Shown: piece by piece, positions 7,497 through 14,539 of the stretch
Numbering within the stretch: position 1 is the first letter of the stretch
How the letters are laid out: each line of letters begins with the position of its first letter
Source of the DNA: JBOGVA01 sp050692195
Lineage (GTDB): Bacteria; Actinomycetota; UBA4738
DNA: 19,233 nt
Reading direction: 5' to 3'
NCBI GenBank assembly: GCA_050692195.1
Contig: JBOGVA010000037.1
Span: 1 to 19,233 of the forward strand
Program-made: the position numbers and the translations under genes
Notes under the pieces: model-generated
The model's database searches: none
What the model saw: the letters and a program-made list of their open reading frames with translations, nothing else
What the model was told of the DNA's origin: nothing

Positions 7497-8530
7497 GTCA
7501 GCCGCTCCCCTTCCTCTTCGACCTCCCGCAGGATCTCTCGTGGTAGACGCGCGAATGGCTCGATCCGCACGCCGCCGTCCCGATAGTGCCACCCGCCCGC
7601 AACGGCGCCGTCGACGAGGAACGTCCCGATTGAGTGCGGGGTCCTCGTGCTGAACACTCGGGAGCGATATGCCTCCGGAAGGATCTGGGAGCGGCGCGCG
7701 TGTGCCAGCAGGGCGGCGTCCCACGTCGGGAGGAACCGGACCGGCGCCGGTGTGTCCATGTCCGGTAGCGGGGCGCGAGGCACGTCGAGCAGCTCGCCGC
7801 CGTGTTCGTCCCGGAACCGGCGGAGCCGGACTCGCTCGAGCACGGAGCGGAGCTTCGCGGTCGGCAGACCCGACCAGCTGGCGAGGTCTTTCAGCGAGGC
7901 GGGCCCGAAGCCGCCGAGGTATCGGCGCACCAGATGCTCCAGCCCCTCGGTCTCGGTGACGCCAGAGAGGCCGAGCCAATGATCGGCAAGGTCGTAGAGG
8001 TCCGCCCGCCGATGTTCCCACGTGCCTGAGGGCGGAACCCGGACGATGTCGGTCCATATACCGATTCCCACCACCGCGATGCGCGGATACCCCTCCGCCA
8101 GGAGGAGCCCCTGGACCTCCCTGGCCCGGCGGGGGCCGTCGGCGAGATGCTCCCGCACCCGCGCGGCGACGGCGTCCATGTCGACGTCCTCGAGCTCTCT
8201 CCGCTGGGTGCGGAACCACCACTCCTGGCGGGTCTTCCTGATCGCCGCGACGAAGAGATAGAAGTCTCGAGGAGAGACGATATGGATGGTGGCCCTCATC
8301 AGGGTGCCCTGCACCGCCCGCCGCTCCTCCAACGCCTTCGTCAGTGCGTCGCGGCGGAAGTTCGCCAGGCGGGTCCACAGGGCGATGTAGGCCGACGGAG
8401 CGTATTGGGCCTGAAGGCCTGCGACGCGCTCGATGGCCCGATCGATCGGGAGATCCGACCGCTCCAGCAGGAGCTGCCGTGCCAGCAGGGCCCGGTTCAG
8501 CTCCCGGGTGGTGAGGACGCGCTCGGTCAA
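7478..8530 (-). CDS. AlkZ-like winged-helix DNA glycosylase (HTH_42 family)
   Basis: 350-residue protein of the winged-helix family that contains Streptomyces AlkZ and E. coli YcaQ, glycosylases that unhook interstrand crosslinks and remove bulky alkylated bases. The start (RELNRALLARQLLLER), the block VAGLQAQYAPSAYIALWTRL and ALEERRAVQGTLMRATIHIVSPRDF are typical. The catalytic motif is Q-A-Q (Q40, Q42), as in AlkZ-like members, rather than the Q-x-D of the YcaQ branch. C-terminal landmarks are FLPTWDAALLAHARR and GTFLVDGAVAGGWH. The start is TTG at 8530, with no Shine-Dalgarno visible. It lies 36 bp downstream of a 68-residue ORF and the DEAD-box gene on the same strand. Some members protect producers from alkylating natural products; no biosynthetic genes occur here. 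Confidence 0.85.
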   Translation of the reverse strand: MTERVLTTRELNRALLARQLLLERSDLPIDRAIERVAGLQAQYAPSAYIALWTRLANFRRDALTKALEERRAVQGTLMRATIHIVSPRDFYLFVAAIRKTRQEWWFRTQRRELEDVDMDAVAARVREHLADGPRRAREVQGLLLAEGYPRIAVVGIGIWTDIVRVPPSGTWEHRRADLYDLADHWLGLSGVTETEGLEHLVRRYLGGFGPASLKDLASWSGLPTAKLRSVLERVRLRRFRDEHGGELLDVPRAPLPDMDTPAPVRFLPTWDAALLAHARRSQILPEAYRSRVFSTRTPHSIGTFLVDGAVAGGWHYRDGGVRIEPFARLPREILREVEEEGERLTAFHRD

Positions 8531-8566
8531 GGTGGGACGGGATGCTACCGCACGAGCCAGGATCTG

Positions 8567-8773
8567 CTAGGCGGGGAGGCCCTTGGTCTCCTCGAGGGTG
8601 AGCTTGGTGGTCGTGGGGGAAAGCCTGAGGCCGACCATTCCGATCCGACCGGCAACCCAGGCGCCGCTCTTGAGCAGCTCGACCTTCAGTCCCCCATCCG
8701 CGGCCTCGATGATCCGCAGGATCATGCCGCGCTCAGTGCGGTAGACGGTGGGGGAGATCGGGATTGTCGCCAC
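8567..8773 (-). CDS. Small hypothetical protein (68 aa)
   Basis: I do not recognise this protein. It is 68 residues, mixed beta-like in composition (YRTERGMILRIIEAADGGLKVELL), with no membrane helix, cysteine or zinc motif. It starts with GTG at 8773, ten bases after the DEAD-box stop; a -10-like TAGACT overlaps that stop and lies 7 bases before the GTG, so it could have its own leaderless transcript. It may instead be read through from the helicase gene. The AlkZ-like gene follows after 36 bp. Whether it is a real gene rests on frame, spacing and lack of a competing ORF. Confidence 0.5.
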   Translation of the reverse strand: MATIPISPTVYRTERGMILRIIEAADGGLKVELLKSGAWVAGRIGMVGLRLSPTTTKLTLEETKGLPA

Positions 8774-8783
8774 TTTATCCAGT

Positions 8784-9992
8784 CTACGCCTTTACGACGC
8801 GCTTCGCAGGACCATGGACGCCGTACAGCTGGGACCTGCGTCCCCGTCGCGACGTGTAGACCAAGCGCGGTGGGGCGACCTCCATCCCCTCCTGCTGGAA
8901 CTCGTCGGCGAGCCTGAGCCGAGCGGCGATCCTGCTCACATCGGCTCGCTGCTCGGGCAAGACGAGCGTCACTCCGGTGCCGCTCCGTCCAGCTCTCGCC
9001 GTCCGGCCGACCCGATGCACGTATCCGTCGTCGTCTTCCGGTGGGTCGTAGTTGATGACGTGGACGATGTCCTCCACGTCGAGTCCGCGTGCGGCCACGT
9101 CGGTCGCCACCAGGGTGGCCACTTTCCCCGACCTGAACCTGTCCAGCGCGCGTTCCCGGGCGGCCTGAGTCAGGTCGCCGTGCATGGCCGCCGCCGGGAT
9201 GCCCCGGGCCCGGAGACGTACGGCCAACCTATCGGCGCTCCGCTTGGTACGAACGAACACCAGGGTCCGGCCGACTTCACCATCGAGGATGCCGGCAAGG
9301 GCCTCCAGCTTGCCCCCGCTGCTCACCGGGACGAACCGGTGCTTGACCTCCTCCACGGTCGCCCGAGGAGCTTCCACCTCGTGCCTGACCGCGTTCCGCG
9401 TGTACGCCGCGGCGAGCCGCCGGATCTGCTCGCCGAGGGTGGCAGAGAAGAACATCGTCTGCCGGTCCCGGCTCAGGCGGCCGACGATCCGGTCGACCTG
9501 AGGCTGGAACCCCATGTCGAGCATCCGGTCGGCTTCGTCCAGGACCAGGATGCGCACACCATCCAGCCGGATCTTTCCTCGCGACGCGAGGTCCTCGAGG
9601 CGCCCGGGGGTGGCCACGACCACGTCCGCTCGCGATAGGGCGCTGGCCTGCTCCTTGATGCTGACGCCGCCGTACGCCGCCGCCACCCGGAGGTTCCGGG
9701 CCCCGGCGATCCCGGCGAACTCGCCGACGACCTGCGCCGCCAGCTCCCGCGTCGGGACGAGCACCAGCGCCATCGGACGCTGCGGGGAGCGCGGCGCCCG
9801 CTCCACGATCGGGATGGCGAACGCGAGCGTCTTCCCCGACCCGGTCTGCGAGCGGGCCAGGATGTCTCGGCCGGCGAGCAGGTCGGGCAGCACGAGCGAT
9901 TGGATGGGGAACGGCGTGGCGATCCCTCGTTGGGCCAGGGCCCTGTCGACGGGCAGCGACACGCCGAGGTCAGTGAATGACTTGCGGGACAT
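8784..9992 (-). CDS. DEAD-box RNA helicase
   Basis: ATP-dependent RNA helicase of 402 residues with all motifs in order: Q motif region FTDLG...TPFPIQ (6-31), motif I SQTGSGKT (48-55), Ia PTRELA (80-85), Ib TPGR (128-131), II DEAD (152-155), III SAT (183-185), IV LVFVRTKRSAD, V ATDVAARGLD and VI HRVGRTARAGR. The C-terminal extension is short and basic (SRRGRRSQLYG), without an RNA-binding domain such as DbpA or CsdA carry. It probably helps ribosome assembly or mRNA unwinding under cold or other stress. ATG 9992 has AGAAGGAG five bases upstream, directly after a strong hairpin. The 194-bp leader region upstream is the longest in this run and is structured. Confidence 0.93.
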   Translation of the reverse strand: MSRKSFTDLGVSLPVDRALAQRGIATPFPIQSLVLPDLLAGRDILARSQTGSGKTLAFAIPIVERAPRSPQRPMALVLVPTRELAAQVVGEFAGIAGARNLRVAAAYGGVSIKEQASALSRADVVVATPGRLEDLASRGKIRLDGVRILVLDEADRMLDMGFQPQVDRIVGRLSRDRQTMFFSATLGEQIRRLAAAYTRNAVRHEVEAPRATVEEVKHRFVPVSSGGKLEALAGILDGEVGRTLVFVRTKRSADRLAVRLRARGIPAAAMHGDLTQAARERALDRFRSGKVATLVATDVAARGLDVEDIVHVINYDPPEDDDGYVHRVGRTARAGRSGTGVTLVLPEQRADVSRIAARLRLADEFQQEGMEVAPPRLVYTSRRGRRSQLYGVHGPAKRVVKA

Positions 9993-10005
9993 CTGAACTC
10001 CTTCT

Positions 10006-10021
10006 GCGGCGCGATCGCCGC
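10006..10021 (-). promoter_or_regulatory. Hairpin next to the Shine-Dalgarno of the DEAD-box gene
   Basis: GCGGCG-CGAT-CGCCGC (plus strand) is a perfect inverted repeat. In the helicase mRNA it forms a 6-bp GC stem with a 4-base loop ending immediately before AGAAGGAG. Such a stem could influence start-site access with temperature or be a helicase autoregulation site; this is inference from position. Confidence 0.35.
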
Positions 10022-10143
10022 TGACGATCCGGCGAGGTCTCTCTTCCTCGCGGCAGACCGTCCGAAGGAGGACTGCGGAAGTGAACCCTCACGGGGCAGC
10101 TCAATCGCCACCCGTGGTAGGAGAATAACAGGTAGAGAGGGCC

Positions 10144-10186
10144 TCTGACTGCCTTTCTGGAGTCAGATTCGAGAATCGGACGTCCG
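10144..10186. repeat. Cluster of inverted repeats between OsmC and DEAD-box genes
   Basis: Three palindromes lie in a row: TCTGACT (10144-10150) with AGTCAGA (10161-10167), GATTC-GA-GAATC (10166-10177) and CGGACGTCCG (10177-10186). They start right after the OsmC stop. They may form its terminator (no T-run) or mark regulator sites for the helicase gene. A weak -10-like TATTCT on the minus strand lies at 10122-10127. Confidence 0.35.
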
Positions 10187-10696
10187 TCAGAGGAGTTCTG
10201 CCTCAACCGTAACGTCGATGGCGCGCCTGGTCGCGTCGAAGACCGGGCAGCGCCGGGCTCCCCGCTCGAGGATCTCTCGCGCCAGGACCTCCTCGGCCCC
10301 CTCGACGCTCGCCCGGATCCTCACCCTGGTCGAGAGAGGCCCCGCCGGCACACCCTCCTCCATGCCAAGGATGCCTCGGTCGTCCGATTCGCTGTCCACC
10401 TCGACCTCGAGCGACGTGAGCCTCAAGCGCTCGCGGGCGGCCTCCATCCCGATGGTCGACGCGACGCAGGAGGCGAGCGCGGCACGGAACAGCCATCCGG
10501 GCGAGGGTTCCTCCCCGCGTCCGCCGACGCCCCCCGGCATGTCGGTGGCGATGCGCTCGTCGCCCGATCCCTCCACTTCCACTCGGAGCGCCTCCCCCAA
10601 CGTCGCGCGCGCAGGGGAATCCGTGTACCGCACCTCCTCGGGATGTTCTGAGAGGTATCGAACGGCCTTCTCGATCGAGTCCCCGATGTCAGTCAC
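10187..10696 (-). CDS. OsmC/Ohr-family protein
   Basis: Thiol-dependent hydroperoxide-reducing family, 169 residues. The two redox cysteines are in FRAALASCVASTIGMEA (C77) and ERGARRCPVFDATRRA (C150), spaced as in OsmC-like proteins. The N-terminal part has SPARATLGEALRVEVEG, the central glycine-rich loop is GGVGGRGEEPSPGWLF. Neither cysteine codon is replaced by TGA, although selenocysteine versions of this family exist. GTG 10696 is supported by AGGAGG four bases upstream. It follows the DUF3224 gene by 48 bp on the same strand and may share a transcript with the AlkA-type gene, giving a small oxidative and alkylation stress unit. Confidence 0.87.
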   Translation of the reverse strand: MTDIGDSIEKAVRYLSEHPEEVRYTDSPARATLGEALRVEVEGSGDERIATDMPGGVGGRGEEPSPGWLFRAALASCVASTIGMEAARERLRLTSLEVEVDSESDDRGILGMEEGVPAGPLSTRVRIRASVEGAEEVLAREILERGARRCPVFDATRRAIDVTVEAELL

Positions 10697-10744
10697 GCGG
10701 CCTCCTGAGAGATGGCGAATGGCTGTCGCTCCCGCGGCGCCCGC

Positions 10745-11140
10745 TCATTCGACCCGGTACTCGAGACTGTACGATCCCCCAGGACCTCCCGGCGCTTCGA
10801 AGGTCCCCTCGCCGCCGAGTCCGGAGAGCTCACCGGTGCCCGAGCCCCCGATCACTGTCCAGGTACCTTTCGATCGCTTGCCATCATGTTCCCCAAGGGC
10901 GATGAGGATGAAGCTGCCCGCACGATCCCCCATCGTGCCCGTGATCCTCTGCATGCCGACGAACGTGGCGGTCCCACCGGGCACGTAACACATCAGCCAC
11001 TCCACCGATCCGTCGCCCTCGATATCGCCGGTGAGTCTCTGGGTCCCGTTGGCTCGAGTGAGCTTCGCGCCACCATCGAGCTCCTCGTACGTGTTCTCCC
11101 CCATCGAGGTGACCTCGAACGTACCGGTAGCTTTCGGCAT
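10745..11140 (-). CDS. DUF3224 family protein
   Basis: 131-residue protein matching the DUF3224 pattern: an all-beta allene-oxide-cyclase-like fold with TGTFEVTSM at the start, then GAKLTRANGTQRLTGDIEGDGSVEWLM, TATFVGMQRITGTMGDRAGSFIL, a KGTWTVIGGSGTGELSGLGGEG block and a final SYSLEYRVE strand. Family function is not known; it is common in actinobacteria. There is no signal peptide or membrane helix. ATG 11140 has a strong GAGGAGGAGG a few bases upstream. It starts 28 bp after the AlkA-type gene on the same strand. Confidence 0.82.
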   Translation of the reverse strand: MPKATGTFEVTSMGENTYEELDGGAKLTRANGTQRLTGDIEGDGSVEWLMCYVPGGTATFVGMQRITGTMGDRAGSFILIALGEHDGKRSKGTWTVIGGSGTGELSGLGGEGTFEAPGGPGGSYSLEYRVE

Positions 11141-11168
11141 GATGCCTCCTCCTCCTCAGAGGACGATC

Positions 11169-11807
11169 TCAGGTGGCCCTGCGTCCGCTGACGGGGAGGG
11201 CTGCGTGGACGGCCTGCCAGCAGTACCAGGCGGCCACCGTTCGGTAGGGCCGGAACCGCTCGCCCTCACCCTGAAGCTGCTTCGGTTTGAGGAGCTCCGA
11301 CAGCCCGTAGGCCAGCGAGTAGCCCTTGCGGACCCCGTAGTCGTCCACCGGCCACACGTCCAGCCGGCGGAGCTGGAAGATCAGGAACATCTCCGCCGTC
11401 CATCGCCCGATGCCGCGAACGACCGTGAGGCGTTCGATGAGCTCCTCGTCGGGAAGCCTGCTGATCTGGTCGAGGGGAACGGTTCCGTCGGCGACCTTCG
11501 CCGCAAGGTCCCGGATCGAGGCTGCCTTGCTTCCGGAGAGCCCGGCACCCCGAAGCCGCTCCTCGGGGAGGCCCAGGACGGCCTCCGGGGAGAGGTTGCC
11601 GTCGAACAGGGCCACGAATCGTCGATGGATGGCCGCCGCCGCCGCGCCAGCGAGCTGTTGGTACAGGATGCTCTCGGCCAGCGCCGCGAAATGATCCGTG
11701 GTCGGTTTGGGCAGGCGGAAGGGACCGGTCCGCTCCATGAGCCCGGCCATGACCTGGTCGCGCCGCGCCACTTCGGCGGCCGCCGCAGAAAGACTGACCC
11801 TCCGCAT
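11169..11807 (-). CDS. AlkA-type DNA-3-methyladenine glycosylase (HhH-GPD)
   Basis: Base-excision repair enzyme that removes alkylated purines. Residues about 35-200 form the HhH-GPD domain: FAALAESILYQQLAGAAAAAI opens it, the helix-hairpin-helix is LTVVRGIGRWTAEMFLIF (127-144), and the catalytic aspartate follows in VWPVDDYGVRKG (D156 by analogy with E. coli AlkA). At 212 residues it has no Ada-type regulatory domain and no iron-sulfur cluster cysteines. ATG 11807 has no Shine-Dalgarno; the -10-like TAGGCT is 8 bases upstream, fitting a leaderless message. It probably leads a run with DUF3224 and OsmC. A second glycosylase of unrelated fold (AlkZ-like) is encoded about 3.3 kb away. Confidence 0.9.
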   Translation of the reverse strand: MRRVSLSAAAAEVARRDQVMAGLMERTGPFRLPKPTTDHFAALAESILYQQLAGAAAAAIHRRFVALFDGNLSPEAVLGLPEERLRGAGLSGSKAASIRDLAAKVADGTVPLDQISRLPDEELIERLTVVRGIGRWTAEMFLIFQLRRLDVWPVDDYGVRKGYSLAYGLSELLKPKQLQGEGERFRPYRTVAAWYCWQAVHAALPVSGRRAT

Positions 11808-11856
11808 GGCCAGACAGCCTATCGGTTGCGGCGGGGAAGGGGCGCCCTCAGGTTCG

Positions 11857-12357
11857 TCAGCCGGCGGCGCGTCCCCTGAGGACCTGGAGGTACTCGTCCA
11901 GCCGGTCGTAGCTCTCGGCGGCGCCGGACTCCATCCCGGAATCGATCATGCCGTCGCGGTCCTCGACCGTGTCGAAGACGGATGTGGCCGTAATCGTGGT
12001 CTTGCCGTCGTGCTCCTCGAAGGTCATGGTCTCGACCGAGACGTGGCCGGGCATGCCCTCGAACTCGAAGGTCCAGGTGAGGCGCTCCGGCCGGACGATC
12101 TCGCGGAACTCGCCGTGGAAGCCGTACTCCTCACCGTCGGGGCCGCGGTGCACGACCCGCCACGTGCCCCCCGGACGGAAGTCCATTTCGCAGCTGGCGA
12201 TCTCGTACTTCCTCGGTCCCCACCAGTTCGACATGTGCTCGCACGAGCTGTGGGCCTCGAACACGAGGTCCCGCGGCGCGTCGAACACGCGGGTCATGGC
12301 GATCTCCCGGTCAGACGGGGTGGTCACCTTGAGCTCGTTGCTACCGCTTCCGCCCAT
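11857..12357 (-). CDS. SRPBCC (AHSA1-type) domain protein
   Basis: 166-residue START/AHSA1-like domain protein with a hydrophobic ligand pocket. Typical segments are EIAMTRVFDAPRDLVFEAHSS, the HMSNWWGPRKY block, FRPGGTWRVVHRGPDG, GEFREIVRPERLTWTFEFEG and the C-terminal helix AAESYDRLDEYLQVL. ATG 12357 has AAGGAG about seven bases upstream. It overlaps the end of the ArsR-type gene by 17 bp, the classic layout for this pair; in known pairs the regulator controls its own operon and the SRPBCC partner is of unknown or ligand-binding role. Confidence 0.88.
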   Translation of the reverse strand: MGGSGSNELKVTTPSDREIAMTRVFDAPRDLVFEAHSSCEHMSNWWGPRKYEIASCEMDFRPGGTWRVVHRGPDGEEYGFHGEFREIVRPERLTWTFEFEGMPGHVSVETMTFEEHDGKTTITATSVFDTVEDRDGMIDSGMESGAAESYDRLDEYLQVLRGRAAG

Positions 12358-12703
12358 CGTCCTGCTCCTTTCCTCGTCCCTGGAGCTCGTCCAGGTACTC
12401 CTCCAGCCGGTCGTAGCTCTCCTCCCAGAAGCGACGGTACCGCTCGGCCCACTCGGCGACCTCCTTGAGCGGCCCCGCCTCGAGCCGCGCGGGCCGCCAC
12501 TGCCGCTCCCGGCCCCGCGCGATCAGCCCCGCCCGCTCCAGCACCTTCAGGTGCTTGGAGACGGCCGGCAGGCTGATCTCGAACGGCTCCGCCAGCTCGG
12601 TGACGGAGGCCTCCCCGATCGACAACCGGGCCAGGATCGCCCGCCGCGTGGGATCCGCGAGGGCCGCGAAGGTGCGGTCCAGCCGATCGGTCGTGGTGGT
12701 CAC
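12341..12703 (-). CDS. ArsR-family (SdpR-like) transcriptional regulator
   Basis: 120-residue winged-helix repressor. The DNA-binding part is FAALADPTRRAILARLSIGEASVTELAEPFEISLPAVSKHLKVLERAGLIARGRERQWRP. There are no cysteine pairs for metal sensing, so it belongs to the metal-independent branch usually paired with SRPBCC proteins. The C-terminal helix EESYDRLEEYLDEL resembles the end of the SRPBCC partner. GTG 12703 has GGGAGG about six bases upstream. The palindrome GTTATATAAC (12715-12724) just before the Shine-Dalgarno is a candidate operator for autorepression. Confidence 0.9.
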   Translation of the reverse strand: MTTTTDRLDRTFAALADPTRRAILARLSIGEASVTELAEPFEISLPAVSKHLKVLERAGLIARGRERQWRPARLEAGPLKEVAEWAERYRRFWEESYDRLEEYLDELQGRGKEQDDGRKR

Positions 12704-12714
12704 TCAACCTCCCG

Positions 12715-12738
12715 GTTATATAACTGTCTGGTAAAATA
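12715..12738. promoter_or_regulatory. Candidate ArsR operator and divergent promoter region
   Basis: GTTATATAAC (12715-12724) is a perfect 10-bp palindrome in an AT-rich island. GGTTATATA (12714-12722) is partly repeated as GGTAAAATA (12730-12738) 16 bp away. TATATA and TATTTT on the minus strand and TAAAAT (12732-12737) on the plus strand are possible -10 boxes; no good -35 is visible. Position 11 bases before the ArsR start supports autoregulation. Confidence 0.4.
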
Positions 12739-12762
12739 CGCCCCGTCGCAGGCTCGCGTCAA

Positions 12763-12964
12763 GTGCCGATTCCCCCCAGAGCGGGTCCGCCATCGGGAAG
12801 CGCGGCCGCCGCCCTCGGCGACGGCCACTTCACCTACGAGGTCGAACTCGTGCTCGACGGCGTCCGCTACATTGCCACCGCCACGTGGCCGGGCGACGAG
12901 ATCGTCGGCGACGAGGCCCTCGGTGGCGCTCCATTTCACTCCGGACCTCCCGGCCCTCTCCTAG
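12763..12964 (+). pseudogene. Small frameshifted ORF upstream of the MDR gene
   Basis: The frame starting at GTG 12763 carries protein-like sequence (HFTYEVELVLDGVRYIATATW, then GDEIVGDEAL), and sequence just as protein-like continues in the next frame as VALHFTPDLPALS followed by TAG at 12962-12964. Dropping one G near 12922 joins the two into one protein of about 66 residues. I do not know the family. It is either a one-base insertion in a small gene or a sequencing error. The start is uncertain, since residues 1-18 are low complexity. It lies between the divergent ArsR gene and the MDR gene. Confidence 0.45.
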
Positions 12965-13002
12965 CAGCCGACAACGGCAGGCTCGTAGGATGTTTGTTGA
13001 AG

Positions 13003-14007
13003 ATGGCGACCCGGAACGACTCGGACCGCATGAGGGCGGTCGTCTACGACAGGTACGGGCCTCCGGAAGTTCTGCGGCTCGAAGAGGTCGAGCGGCCGGT
13101 CCCCAAGGGCGACGAAGTCCTCATCAAGGTCCACGCCACGACGGTCAATCGGACTGATACGGGTCTTCGCACCGCGGAGTACTTCATCAGCCGCTTCCTC
13201 ACCGGCCTTCTGCGACCGAAGCGGAAGATCCCCGGCACGGAGCTGGCCGGCGAGGTCAAGGCAGTCGGCCCGTCCGTCACCGAGTTCGAGGTGGGTGACC
13301 ACGTCTTCGGCGTCAGCGCGAGCACGGCCGGCGCACACGCGGAATTCATCTCCCTCCCGGAGAGTGCCCCGCTGGCGCACAAGCCGACCGGCATGACGTT
13401 CGAAGAGGCCGCTGCGGTCCCCGACGGGGTCATCCTCGCCCTGACGTACCTGAGACGGGTGGATCTCCAGAACAGGCGGAAGATCCTCATCTACGGCGCG
13501 TCGGGATCGATCGGCACGGCGGGCGTGCAGCTGGCCAGGTACTTCGACGCCGACGTCACCGCGGTCTGCAACACGAAGAACGTCGAGCTGGTGACATCGC
13601 TCGGAGCCGACCGGGTCATCGACTACACGCAGGAGGACTTCACGAAGCACCGCGAGACGTACGACTTGATCTTCGACGCGGTCGGCAAGCTCTCGTTCAA
13701 GCGGTGCAGAGGCTCGTTGAGGCCAGGCGGGATCTACGCCTCAACCGACCTCGGACCCTATTGGCAGAACCCGTTCCTGGCGCTGTGGACGTCGCAGATC
13801 GGCGACAAGAAGGTGCTGTTTCCGATACCACGGTACACAAAGAGGGACGTCCTCTTCGTCAAGGAGCTCGTCGAGGCGGGGAGGTACCGAGCGGTGATCG
13901 ACCGGCGTTACCCGTTGGAGGGCGTTGTCGAGGCGAACAGGTACGTCGAGACGGGGCAGAAGACGGGGAACGTCGTTCTGACCGTCAGCCACGATGGCAC
14001 GACCTGA
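13003..14007 (+). CDS. Zinc-independent MDR-family NAD(P)H:quinone oxidoreductase-like protein
   Basis: Medium-chain dehydrogenase/reductase, about 334 residues. The N-terminal GroES-like domain begins MRAVVYDRYGPPEVLRLEEVERP and includes GTELAGEVKAVGPSVTEFEVGDHVFG. The Rossmann domain has YGASGSIGTAGVQLARYF as the dinucleotide-binding loop, then LGADRVIDYTQEDFT, YDLIFDAVGK and the end block RYVETGQKTGNVVLTV. The catalytic and structural zinc ligands of alcohol dehydrogenases are absent, as in quinone reductases of this family. ATG 13003 lies just behind a -10-like TAGGAT (12986-12991); ATG 13030 (MRAVVYD) is the start most relatives would use. The open frame reaches back to 12763, but that part belongs to another ORF. 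A broken paralogue lies at 14540-15005. Confidence 0.88.
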   Translation: MATRNDSDRMRAVVYDRYGPPEVLRLEEVERPVPKGDEVLIKVHATTVNRTDTGLRTAEYFISRFLTGLLRPKRKIPGTELAGEVKAVGPSVTEFEVGDHVFGVSASTAGAHAEFISLPESAPLAHKPTGMTFEEAAAVPDGVILALTYLRRVDLQNRRKILIYGASGSIGTAGVQLARYFDADVTAVCNTKNVELVTSLGADRVIDYTQEDFTKHRETYDLIFDAVGKLSFKRCRGSLRPGGIYASTDLGPYWQNPFLALWTSQIGDKKVLFPIPRYTKRDVLFVKELVEAGRYRAVIDRRYPLEGVVEANRYVETGQKTGNVVLTVSHDGTT

Positions 14008-14451
14008 GTAGGCCGTCGCCACCACTTCTTGTTCTCGAGCTCCTCCTCGAGCTCGCGCGCCCGGTCGATCGCCGGGCTTTCACCGAACTCCTCCAGCTCG
14101 AAGATCGATCTGGCGGATCTCGATCTCACTCTCCTGGCCGTACTCGTGCTCGGCGGCCTCGACCGGGACGCGCTTGGCCCACTCGACGGCATCTTCCATC
14201 GACTTCACCTGGAGGATCCAGTAACCGGCGACGATCTCCTTGGGGTCGGCGAAGGGGCCGTCAATCACGGTGGTCTTCCCGCCGGAGTACTTGACCCGAA
14301 CACCCTCGGCACTGGGGTGGAGCCCCGAGAGATCCAGCAGCACGCCGGCCTTCGTAAGCTCCTCGTTGTACTTGCCCATCGCCGCCAAGAGCTCCTCGCT
14401 CGGGAGCTCGCCCGGTTCCTGGTCTCCCTTGACCATCATCATCACCCGCAT
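13908..14451 (-). pseudogene. YciI-family (YCII) protein gene, frameshifted
   Basis: ATG 14451 has AAGGAGG seven bases upstream and starts MRVMMMVKGD, followed by the YCII features SGLHPSAEG (histidine), VIDGPFADPKEIVAGYWI (aspartate) and SMEDAVEWAKRVP. The first frame then runs EIEIRQIDLRAGGVR and stops at 14080. The family ending FELEEFGESPAIDRARELEEELENK is present in the next frame. Removing one copy of the tandem GATCGATC at 14103-14110 restores EIRQIFELEEFGE exactly. So the gene looks intact apart from a 4-base duplication. The true stop is unclear: the second frame stays open to 13908, about 100 bp into the convergent MDR gene. YciI-like proteins are small, often regulator-linked enzymes of uncertain function. 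Confidence 0.75.
14103..14110. repeat. Tandem GATC duplication causing the YciI frameshift
   Basis: The sequence reads AGATCGATCT; the frame-preserving form expected from the protein would be AGATCT. The extra GATC shifts the minus-strand reading frame from the IDLRAGG ending to the family-like IFELEEFG ending. Confidence 0.6.
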
Positions 14452-14539
14452 GTTCACGCCTCCTTCCTGTCTACTTGGCCCCGGCGACCTCGATCCGGGT
14501 GTGGACCCTGACTCTACAAGTGCTGCCAGGGCCGCGTGA

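Noticed and set aside
10187..10696. OsmC as a second selenoprotein
   Set aside because: Both active-site positions are ordinary Cys codons and the frame has no internal TGA.
12763..13002. N-terminal extension of the MDR protein back to GTG 12763
   Set aside because: MDR enzymes begin at MRAVVYD or close by; the extra 80 residues resemble a separate small protein whose end lies in another frame.
14035..14062. Repeated CTCGAGCTC motif
   Set aside because: Explained by the Glu/Leu-rich helix (RELEEELE) coded on the minus strand of the YciI gene; not a separate repeat element.
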